From NCBI GenBank assembly GCA_001513505.1, contig LFTM01000131.1, forward strand, positions 1-12,356: a stretch of 12,356 bases of DNA, in the 5' to 3' direction. This DNA is from Clostridiales bacterium DTU092. Its GTDB lineage: Bacteria > Bacillota > Clostridia > Caldicoprobacterales > Caldicoprobacteraceae. The notes beneath the pieces are model-generated. The model had not been told where the DNA came from and did no database searches. It worked only from the letters and a program-made list of their open reading frames with translations. Positions 6,138 to 12,356 of the stretch are shown here, one piece after another; within the stretch, counting starts at the first letter, position 1; every line of letters begins with the position of its first letter. A program made the position numbers and the translations under genes.

Positions 6138-7796
6138 ATGTTGAACAAATTTCTACCAAGAACTGCTTTTGAAACATATGAGGATTTTGCAGAGAATTTT
6201 CAAATAAAAATCCCTGATAATTTTAACTTTGCTTTTGATGTTGTGGATGAGCTTGCCAGAAAGAAACCAAATAAAACAGCAATAGTATGGTGCAATGACA
6301 ATGGGGATGAAGCATTTTTCACATTCTCTCAGCTAAAACATTATAGCGACAAAGCTGCAAACTTTTTCAAATCCATCGGCATAAAAAAGGGAGACCCGGT
6401 AATGCTCATTCTAAAAGGCCGTTATGAATTCTGGATATGCCTTATTGCCCTGCACAAGCTGGGAGCTATTGCAGTGCCGGCTACCCATCTCCTCACTGCA
6501 AAGGACATTGTATACAGAAACAATGCTGCAAGTATCAAAATGATACTGGCGGTAGATGAAACGGCATTGCTTGAGCATATAGATAAAGCACAGGAAGAAT
6601 CCCCTACACTGCAATATAAAGTAGTAATTGGAAGCAAAAAGCGGGAAGGCTGGATAAACTTTGATGAAGGGTTATCAGCGGCTAGTTCCGTATTTCTACG
6701 ACCTACAGGGTCAGAAACCACAACAAACCGTGATATATCTCTGCTGTATTTTACTTCCGGTACTACCGGATATCCTAAAATGGTCCAGCACAACTTCACT
6801 TACCCGTTAGGACATATCATAACGGCAAAATTTTGGCAAAATGTTGAAGAAGACGGTCTTCACTACACAGTAGCAGACACCGGATGGGCGAAAGCTGTCT
6901 GGGGAAAAATTTATGGACAATGGATAAGCGGGAGTGCGGTATTCGTATATGATTATGACAGATTCGACCCGAAAAGGTTGCTTCAGATAATTGAAAAGTA
7001 CAAGGTTACCAGCTTCTGCGCACCTCCAACCATATATCGTTTTTTGATCAAAGAAGATTTAACCCAATACAATCTTAGCAACCTAAAATACTGCGTTGTG
7101 GCCGGTGAACCACTCAATCCGGAAGTTTACAACCAGTTTTTGAAAGCAACGGGAATAAAGCTGATGGAAGGTTACGGACAAACAGAATTAACCGTCGCAA
7201 TAGCTACTTTCCCCTGGATGAAACCAAAGCCAGGTTCAATGGGCAAGCCTGCTCCGGGATACGATATTGATATAATAGATGAAGAAGGCAGATCCTGTGA
7301 TGTTGGTGAACAGGGACAAATAGTTATCCGGACCAACAGAATCAAGCCCGCCGGAATGTTTGACGGTTATTACCGCGACACAGAAAGAACCAGAGAAGTA
7401 TGGCATGATGATATATATTATACCGGCGACATGGCCTGGAAGGATGAGGACGATTATTACTGGTTTGTTGGCCGTGCCGACGATGTTATAAAAAGCTCCG
7501 GATATAGAATAGGACCTTTTGAAGTTGAAAGTGCGCTTCTGGAGCATCCTGCCGTTTTAGAATGCGCAATTACAGGAGCTCCTGATCCCATTAGAGGCCA
7601 GGTAGTAAAAGCAACTGTCGTTCTGGCTAAAGGTTATCAACCATCTCAGGAGTTGGTAGTGGAGCTTCAAAATCATGTAAAGAAGACAACTGCGCCTTAT
7701 AAATATCCAAGAATAGTTGAATTTGTAGATGAGCTCCCCAAAACTATCAGCGGTAAAATACGCAGAGTAGAAATAAGGACAAAGGATAATAAATGA
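6138..7796 (+). CDS. AMP-forming acyl-CoA synthetase, medium-chain (MACS)-like
   Basis: Activates a carboxylic acid with ATP to the acyl-adenylate and transfers it to CoA. The 552 residues contain the full adenylate-forming set: phosphate loop YFTSGTTGYPKM (204-215), GEPLN (323-327), GYGQTE (345-350), YTGD (428-431), hinge GRADD (445-449), SSGYRIGPFEVE (453-464) and catalytic Lys540 in PKTISGK. TVADTGWAKAVWGKIYGQW (244-262) and GYGQTE are the pattern of medium-chain/branched-chain synthetases rather than acetyl-CoA synthetase; methanogen MACS proteins look similar from memory. The preferred acid cannot be read from sequence. No signal peptide is seen, so it is cytosolic. GAGGAG lies 10 nt before the ATG. 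It follows the XRE-cupin gene by 47 nt and ends at the terminator 7800-7841, so the two form an operon. Confidence 0.92.
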   Translation: MLNKFLPRTAFETYEDFAENFQIKIPDNFNFAFDVVDELARKKPNKTAIVWCNDNGDEAFFTFSQLKHYSDKAANFFKSIGIKKGDPVMLILKGRYEFWICLIALHKLGAIAVPATHLLTAKDIVYRNNAASIKMILAVDETALLEHIDKAQEESPTLQYKVVIGSKKREGWINFDEGLSAASSVFLRPTGSETTTNRDISLLYFTSGTTGYPKMVQHNFTYPLGHIITAKFWQNVEEDGLHYTVADTGWAKAVWGKIYGQWISGSAVFVYDYDRFDPKRLLQIIEKYKVTSFCAPPTIYRFLIKEDLTQYNLSNLKYCVVAGEPLNPEVYNQFLKATGIKLMEGYGQTELTVAIATFPWMKPKPGSMGKPAPGYDIDIIDEEGRSCDVGEQGQIVIRTNRIKPAGMFDGYYRDTERTREVWHDDIYYTGDMAWKDEDDYYWFVGRADDVIKSSGYRIGPFEVESALLEHPAVLECAITGAPDPIRGQVVKATVVLAKGYQPSQELVVELQNHVKKTTAPYKYPRIVEFVDELPKTISGKIRRVEIRTKDNK

Positions 7797-7799
7797 AAT

Positions 7800-7841
7800 A
7801 AAGGGATGATCCTGGAGATGTATCTCCAGGGGCATCCCTTT
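7800..7841 (+). terminator. Long hairpin terminator between convergent acyl-CoA synthetase and spoIVA genes
   Basis: The inner stem CCTGGAGA/TCTCCAGG (7811-7818 and 7823-7830, TGTA loop) is extended by the outer stem AAAGGGATG/CATCCCTTT (7800-7808 and 7833-7841) across a small AT/GG internal loop. The plus-strand tail is TATAATATT, a weak T-tract; the minus-strand tail ATTTCATTTATT is T-rich, so it probably serves both convergent genes. Its distal arm overlaps the TAA stop of spoIVA (7842-7840). Confidence 0.85.
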
Positions 7842-9318
7842 ATAATATTATGCAGATAAGGCCTCCGCTTCCTTCATTAATAATTCTCTGTAAAGTTTCC
7901 TGAATTTTGAATTGGGCATCTTCCGGCATTCTCATAAGCTTGTTGGCCAACCCTTCTTTAACCAGTTCATGCAGTGATTTGCCAAATATATTTGTTTCCC
8001 ATAGCATGGAGGGATCGTTTTCAAACTCCTGCAGTAAATATCTCACCAGCTCTTCACTCTGTCTTTCAGTACCTACAATAGGAGATACCTCAGTCTGTAT
8101 ATCTACACGTATTAAATGCAACGATGGAGCACTGGCTTTAAGCCGGACACCAAAGCTGTTGCCTCTTCTGACAATTTCCGGTTCCTCCAGGGTTAGCTCC
8201 TCCATGGAAGGAGGTACGGTTCCATATCCTGTTTCATAAACATCACGCAGCGCACCTGCTATCCGATCATATTCTTTTTTCGCCACAGCCAGCTGCTTCA
8301 TCAGACCTATTAACTGATAATCACCTTCTAACTTGTAACCGCATTCCTCACCAAGTATTCTGTAGAACATGCCAGGTTTTACATCAACTGTAATGGTTAC
8401 CTTACCGTTGCCTAAATTAATATTGCTGATCTTTGGCCATTCAATGTATTCAAGTTGCTCATCCGCTATCCCTATTCGTTCTACGTCCCGTACCCTGTAA
8501 ACATTGTCAATTACATTTTTCACATATTCAAGAACATATTTCACCAACCAGTGATCCTCATCCAGCGTTTGCACCCATTTGGGAGTGTCAATGTGGATCT
8601 CGGTTAATGGAAATTCAAATAATACGCTGCTTAATATGTTATTTATATCCTGGGTGGTCAGATTTAGCACATCCACAGACAATACAGGTACATCATATTT
8701 TTCTTCCAAAGCATTCTTAAGTATGACAGTTTCCTGACTTTCAGGATGCCTTGAATTCAGGATGATAATAAATGGTTTGTTAATCTCCTTCAGCTCGCTG
8801 ATAACCCTTTCCTCAGCCTCTACATAATTTGCCCTCGGTATATCCGTGATGCTGCCGTCTGTAGTAACAACCAATCCAATTGTAGAATGATCGGTTATCA
8901 CCTTTCTTGTTCCCAATTCAGCTGCTTCTTCAAAAGGTATATCGTAATCAAACCAAGGTGTACGTACCATACGCGGACCGTCGTCCTCCATATGCCCGAT
9001 GGCACCTTTGACAAGATATCCTACGCAGTCAACCATTCTCACTCTAAAATTGGCTGTCTCTCTAATGGTTATATCAACCGCTTCATTGGGAACAAATTTG
9101 GGCTGAGTTGTCATAATAGAACGCCCGGTTCCGCTTTGAGGCATTTCGTCCCTTGCTCGTTCCTTTTTGAAACCGTCTTCCATATTCGGCAAAACCAATA
9201 AATCCATGAATTTTTTTATCAAAGTTGATTTGCCTGTACGTACAGGTCCTACTACTCCTATATAAATATCGCCATCGGTTCGCTCAGCTATATCCCGGTA
9301 CAAATCAAACTTCTCCAT
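7840..9318 (-). CDS. spoIVA: Stage IV sporulation protein A, spore coat basement-layer ATPase
   Basis: SpoIVA is made in the mother cell and polymerises on the forespore surface using ATP, forming the platform for coat assembly and supporting cortex formation. From ATG 9318 the protein has 492 residues, the same as B. subtilis SpoIVA as I recall it. The Walker A motif GPVRTGKST gives Lys30, IMTT gives sensor threonines Thr70/Thr71, and RMVDCVGY gives Asp97, all in the B. subtilis positions. GSEELVRYLLQEF-like sequence and the C-terminus NEGSGGLICIIL, needed for membrane anchoring through SpoVM in B. subtilis, are conserved. The start is fixed by AGGAGG 7 nt upstream; an upstream in-frame ATG (9348) would put this site inside the gene. 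It follows gpsA by about 170 nt, with no strong terminator between them and a possible sporulation promoter in the gap. Confidence 0.98.
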   Translation of the reverse strand: MEKFDLYRDIAERTDGDIYIGVVGPVRTGKSTLIKKFMDLLVLPNMEDGFKKERARDEMPQSGTGRSIMTTQPKFVPNEAVDITIRETANFRVRMVDCVGYLVKGAIGHMEDDGPRMVRTPWFDYDIPFEEAAELGTRKVITDHSTIGLVVTTDGSITDIPRANYVEAEERVISELKEINKPFIIILNSRHPESQETVILKNALEEKYDVPVLSVDVLNLTTQDINNILSSVLFEFPLTEIHIDTPKWVQTLDEDHWLVKYVLEYVKNVIDNVYRVRDVERIGIADEQLEYIEWPKISNINLGNGKVTITVDVKPGMFYRILGEECGYKLEGDYQLIGLMKQLAVAKKEYDRIAGALRDVYETGYGTVPPSMEELTLEEPEIVRRGNSFGVRLKASAPSLHLIRVDIQTEVSPIVGTERQSEELVRYLLQEFENDPSMLWETNIFGKSLHELVKEGLANKLMRMPEDAQFKIQETLQRIINEGSGGLICIIL

Positions 9319-9451
9319 CCATTCCCCTCCTTTTTCTCCACACCACATTTTACTGCCTTAATCCATATGGTTCTTAACCCGATAAACCATGCATGCATAT
9401 ATACACAATCTATTACAATTATGCATAGTAATATATATTGAAGGGGAATGA

Positions 9452-9479
9452 AGTTTATGACAAGTTATCGGAAAAATGG
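9452..9479 (-). promoter_or_regulatory. Candidate sigma-E-type promoter for spoIVA
   Basis: In B. subtilis, spoIVA is transcribed by sigma-E (-10 CATACAnT, -35 near KMATATT). On the minus strand CATAAACT (9459-9452) matches seven of eight -10 positions, and CCATTTT (9479-9473), 13 nt upstream, matches five of seven -35 positions. It begins just past the gpsA stop and would give a leader of about 125 nt. The match is modest and the region is AT-rich, so this is tentative. A perfect palindrome ATGCATGCAT at 9389-9398 lies in the leader. Confidence 0.3.
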
Positions 9480-9486
9480 TGTTTTT

Positions 9487-10515
9487 CTAATATATATTAA
9501 AATTTCCCGTTATATTTTTCATCTCATGGTTTTTATCTCTATGCATTAACTCCACCACAGCCTCTCCGGGATCTTTTCCTTCATAAAGTACATAATACAG
9601 CTGTTCCGTTATAGGCATTTCAATATCAAGTTCATTTGCCAGCCGATAAGCAGCTTTACAGGTGTTAACCCCTTCCACCACCATACCTATGCTATCCAAC
9701 ACATAGTTTAAGGGTTTGCCCTGCCCTATAAGGATTCCCGCCCGCATGTTACGGCTGTGCTTACTTGTACATGTTACTATTAAATCACCAATTCCCGAAA
9801 GGCCCCAAAAAGTCGAAGGAGAAGCTCCAATAGCTTCGCCTAACCTCGAAATCTCTACCATACCTCTGGTTATCAGAGCAGCTTTGCTGTTGTCTCCATA
9901 ACCCAATCCATCATTTATGCCGGCTGCCAAAGCAATAATATTTTTCAGAGCCCCGCCTATTTCAACACCGATAATGTCTGTACTGGTGTATACCCTGAAA
10001 TTCGGACCCATTAATAAATTCTGAATAAATACTGCGTCATCAATATTTGAGGAAGCGCATACTACAGCTGTGGGAATATCACGGCTTACCTCTTCAGCAT
10101 GGCTTGGTCCGGACAAAACCACAACCCGTGCGCCGGGGATCTCCTGTCGGATAACCTGTGACAGCCTGTATAATGTCTGTGCCTCCAATCCCTTCGCAGT
10201 GTTAACAATTATATGTCTATCATTGATAAAATTAAGCATTTGATGTGACATATTTCTGACATGATGTGACGGTACAGCCAGTATAGTTACCCGAACATCC
10301 AGCAGGATTTCATCTAAAGCCTGGGATGGAATAACATTGCCTGGTATTATCACCCCCGGCAGGTATTTTGTATTTTCCCTGTTAATGGCAATCTGATCGT
10401 ATACGCGCTTACTATGTACCCACAGTTTTACTTGAATACCTTTTTTGGCAAGCATGACAGCCAAGGCAGTTCCCCAGCTGCCTGCTCCTACCACAGCAAT
10501 CCTATGATGATCCAT
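9487..10515 (-). CDS. gpsA: NAD(P)-dependent glycerol-3-phosphate dehydrogenase
   Basis: Reduces dihydroxyacetone phosphate to sn-glycerol 3-phosphate, the backbone precursor of phospholipids, in the cytosol. From ATG 10515 it has 342 residues, near the family norm. It shows the nucleotide loop GAGSWGTA (10-17), VNTAKG (104-109, Lys108), SGPSHAEEV (135-143), the catalytic Lys191 in GALKNIIALAAG, GLGYGDNSKAALITRG and SGIGDLIVTCTS (240-251). Start choice: ATG 10515 begins 10 nt after the plsY stop with a modest AGAAGG site close by, and fits the family N-terminus (DHHRIAVVGAGSWG). GTG 10548 would add 11 unconserved residues and overlap plsY by 23 nt, though AAGGGAG lies about 10 nt before it. 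Its product is the substrate of PlsY, encoded just upstream. Confidence 0.97.
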   Translation of the reverse strand: MDHHRIAVVGAGSWGTALAVMLAKKGIQVKLWVHSKRVYDQIAINRENTKYLPGVIIPGNVIPSQALDEILLDVRVTILAVPSHHVRNMSHQMLNFINDRHIIVNTAKGLEAQTLYRLSQVIRQEIPGARVVVLSGPSHAEEVSRDIPTAVVCASSNIDDAVFIQNLLMGPNFRVYTSTDIIGVEIGGALKNIIALAAGINDGLGYGDNSKAALITRGMVEISRLGEAIGASPSTFWGLSGIGDLIVTCTSKHSRNMRAGILIGQGKPLNYVLDSIGMVVEGVNTCKAAYRLANELDIEMPITEQLYYVLYEGKDPGEAVVELMHRDKNHEMKNITGNFNIY

Positions 10516-10525
10516 GTAACCTTCT

Positions 10526-11122
10526 CTATTGTACTCTTGACCGTTCACCTAATTTATTCTCCCTTCCCGACAGCAGACGGGAAATATTGCTTCTGTGTCT
10601 GATGAGAGCCATGCTTCCGAGCAATAATCCAAACAGTACTATGCTCCATCTGTATCCGAATACAATCAGCAGAATGGGCAGCAAGACAGCTGCTGTTATT
10701 GAAGCTAATGAAACATACCTGGTTATGGCAATTATTATGACTCCTATAACAAAAAGTATACCGCTTATGACAGGAAAATGAATCAGTATAACCCCAAAGG
10801 AGGTTGCTATTCCTTTTCCTCCTTTGAAATTTAAAAAAACTGACCAGTTGTGCCCGGCAATAACCGCTACTCCTGCTGCATATGCACCTGCTTCACCGGC
10901 AATCCATCTTCCAATAAGGACTGCTATGACTCCCTTGAGTATATCTGCCAAAAATACCGCAATTCCCGCTTTAAGTCCAAGAACCCTGAAAGTGTTGGTG
11001 GCCCCGACATTACCGCTGCCATACTGCCTTATATCAATCTTTTTAACAAATTTTCCGATTAAAAATGATGGCGGTATGCTGCCGAGCAAATAGCATAAAA
11101 CAACCACAAATATGAATTTCAT
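10526..11122 (-). CDS. plsY: Acyl-phosphate:glycerol-3-phosphate acyltransferase PlsY
   Basis: Transfers an acyl group from acyl-phosphate to position 1 of sn-glycerol 3-phosphate, giving lysophosphatidic acid, at the cytoplasmic membrane. The 198-residue protein has about five hydrophobic membrane segments and the three PlsY motifs: GSIPPSFLIGK (14-24), GSGNVGATNTFRVLG (35-49) and GHNWSVFLNFKGGKGIATSFG (90-110). The ATG has a strong GGAGGT site 6 nt upstream. It starts 16 nt after the der stop and is followed directly by gpsA, so substrate supply and acylation are coupled within one operon. A short basic tail (RHRSNISRLLSGREN and beyond) follows the last helix. Confidence 0.97.
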   Translation of the reverse strand: MKFIFVVVLCYLLGSIPPSFLIGKFVKKIDIRQYGSGNVGATNTFRVLGLKAGIAVFLADILKGVIAVLIGRWIAGEAGAYAAGVAVIAGHNWSVFLNFKGGKGIATSFGVILIHFPVISGILFVIGVIIIAITRYVSLASITAAVLLPILLIVFGYRWSIVLFGLLLGSMALIRHRSNISRLLSGRENKLGERSRVQ

Positions 11123-11138
11123 CCCGATACCTCCATTG

Positions 11139-12356
11139 TCATTTCTTTTGACGAATTAACAACCTGATAGGAGTTCCATCGAGTCCAAAAGTTTGGCGTA
11201 AATAGTTCTCCAAATATCTCTGATATGACACATGCATAAGCTTGGGATCATTTACAAACAAGACAAACGTAGGCGGTTTAACCGAAACCTGAGTACTGTA
11301 ATAGATCCTCAGTCTCCTGCCTTTAACTGATGGTGGAGGAGTAATGGCAATAGCATCTGAAATACATTCATTCAATATGCCGGTAGATATTCTAAAGGCA
11401 TACTTTTCGTAAACATAGTTTACCAGTTCAATTATCCTGTTTACCCTCTGACCCGTCTTGGCAGATATAAATATATCAGGTGCATAGCTCATGAAACCAA
11501 GCCTTTGCATTATTCGTCGACGAAATTCATTCATGGTATAATCATCCTTGGGAATCAAATCCCACTTATTAACAACAATAATAGAAGCCTTCCCCTCTTC
11601 ATGCACCAATCCTGCGATTTTTGCATCCTGCTCCGTAGCTTCTTCAGTTGCATCAATCATAATCAAAGCCACATCGCATCGCCTGATTGCAGTAAGGGCC
11701 CGGAGTACACTGTAACGCTCCAGAGATTCGTTTATCCGGCTTTTCCTTCTGATTCCGGCAGTATCAATAATCACATACCTCTGGTCATCAATTTGAAACG
11801 GGGTATCCACTGCGTCCCTTGTGGTTCCGGGGATATTGCTTACAATAACCCGTTCCTCACCTAAAATCCGGTTTACAAGTGACGATTTACCTACATTAGG
11901 TTTGCCAACCACCGCAATCTTTATAATATGTTCATCCTTATCATCCACATCCGACTCAGGAAAATAGCTGACAACCATATCGAGCAAGTCCCCTAATCCT
12001 CTTTTATGGGATGCGGAAATCCCAATAACTGCCCCTATTGCAAGGTTGTAAAAATCCAATACCAGCTCTTCATCCTGGGGAGTATCAATTTTATTAACAG
12101 CCAGCAACACGGGTTTCTGAGTTTTTCTGAGAAAGTTTGCTACTTCCTGATCCACGGGGGTAACCCCTGCCTTCCCGTCAGTTAAAAAAATGATTACATC
12201 GGCTGTTTCGATGGCTATTTCAACCTGGCGTCTCATCTGAACCAGCAACGGATCGTTACTTTTCGGATCAAGCCCGCCAGTATCAACCAGAGTAAACTGT
12301 CTGTCCAGCCATTCGGTATCGGCATATATTCTGTCCCGTGTCACTCCAGGCTGATC
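11139..12356 (-). CDS. der: Ribosome biogenesis GTPase Der (EngA), 5' end cut by the window
   Basis: Der has two GTPase domains in tandem and a KH-like domain, and assists late assembly of the 50S ribosomal subunit. The reading frame stays open to the right edge (DQPGVTRDRIY...), so 405 residues are visible and about 32 N-terminal residues, including the first P-loop, lie outside. The internal GTG at 12344 is the Val of PGVTRD, not the start. Visible motifs, counted from the first visible residue: first domain DTGG (25-28) and NKID (88-91); second domain GKPNVGKSS (151-159), PGTTRD, DTAG (198-201), NKWD (253-256) and SAKTG; then the KH-like part with LRIYYSTQVSVKPPTFVLFVND and SYQRYLENYLR. 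It is upstream of plsY-gpsA-spoIVA, a conserved order in Clostridia. Confidence 0.98.
   Translation of the reverse strand, partial: DQPGVTRDRIYADTEWLDRQFTLVDTGGLDPKSNDPLLVQMRRQVEIAIETADVIIFLTDGKAGVTPVDQEVANFLRKTQKPVLLAVNKIDTPQDEELVLDFYNLAIGAVIGISASHKRGLGDLLDMVVSYFPESDVDDKDEHIIKIAVVGKPNVGKSSLVNRILGEERVIVSNIPGTTRDAVDTPFQIDDQRYVIIDTAGIRRKSRINESLERYSVLRALTAIRRCDVALIMIDATEEATEQDAKIAGLVHEEGKASIIVVNKWDLIPKDDYTMNEFRRRIMQRLGFMSYAPDIFISAKTGQRVNRIIELVNYVYEKYAFRISTGILNECISDAIAITPPPSVKGRRLRIYYSTQVSVKPPTFVLFVNDPKLMHVSYQRYLENYLRQTFGLDGTPIRLLIRQKK

Noticed and set aside
7907..9201. Plus-strand open frames inside spoIVA, and similar frames opposite lgt, ymfF, gpsA, plsY and der
   Set aside because: They are opposite-strand shadows of strongly conserved genes, without ribosome binding sites or recognisable protein sequence.
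9319..9348. Upstream ATG giving SpoIVA ten extra residues
   Set aside because: The strong AGGAGG site would lie inside the coding region, and the family N-terminus and 492-residue length match ATG 9318.
9471..9487. GAAAAA/TTTTTC hairpin at the end of gpsA as a terminator
   Set aside because: The stem is six almost purely A-T pairs with no GC-rich core, so it is unlikely to stop transcription.
9448..9549. Plus-strand small ORF of 33 codons (or 30 from ATG 9457) with an AAGGGG stretch just upstream
   Set aside because: The ATG at 9448 is too close to AAGGGG, and from 9457 the spacing is long. Half of the frame is antisense to the gpsA 3' end, and no promoter or homology is apparent.

Overview
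This window looks like chromosome from a low-GC, spore-forming Firmicute of class Clostridia. The evidence is AT-rich intergenic DNA, strong AGGAGG-type ribosome binding sites, spoIVA (found only in endospore formers), and the gene order der-plsY-gpsA-spoIVA, which is typical of Clostridia. A Ruminiclostridium/Acetivibrio-like lineage fits the protein sequences from memory, but I cannot prove the genus.

Layout, left to right. At the extreme left edge is the probable start of a minus-strand gene that runs out of the window, with its own sigma-A-type promoter about 160 bp upstream. Next, on the minus strand, come a DUF1836 putative HTH protein (288-932) and a small four-helix membrane protein of the 'phage holin 4_2' family (1147-1533); each is followed by a hairpin terminator. 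Then a minus-strand operon reads ymfF (inactive M16 peptidase homologue), ymfH (M16 peptidase with an intact zinc motif), lgt (prolipoprotein diacylglyceryl transferase), and ends at a strong terminator at 1643-1665. The only plus-strand unit is a two-gene operon: an XRE-cupin regulator (5536-6090) and a medium-chain-type acyl-CoA synthetase (6138-7796). It has a good promoter and a long hairpin terminator whose distal arm overlaps the spoIVA stop codon. The right third is the minus-strand core cluster der (cut by the window edge), plsY, gpsA, spoIVA.

How the genes work together. GpsA makes sn-glycerol 3-phosphate and PlsY acylates it, so these neighbours perform the first steps of phospholipid synthesis. 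Lgt takes its diacylglyceryl group from phosphatidylglycerol to lipidate exported proteins. Der is a ribosome-assembly GTPase. SpoIVA is the ATPase that forms the basement layer of the spore coat. YmfF/YmfH are homologues of B. subtilis proteins linked to modification of elongation factor P. The XRE-cupin/acyl-CoA synthetase pair looks like a self-contained, probably ligand-controlled fatty-acid activation unit between two core operons.

Most of the window is ordinary core chromosome. The most distinctive signal is a pair of nearly identical promoters (169-197 and 989-1017; 25 of 29 positions equal) with a shared inverted repeat between -35 and -10. This suggests co-regulation of the DUF1836 gene and the gene at the left edge. 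I found no CRISPR array, insertion sequence, tRNA, rRNA or recognisable riboswitch.
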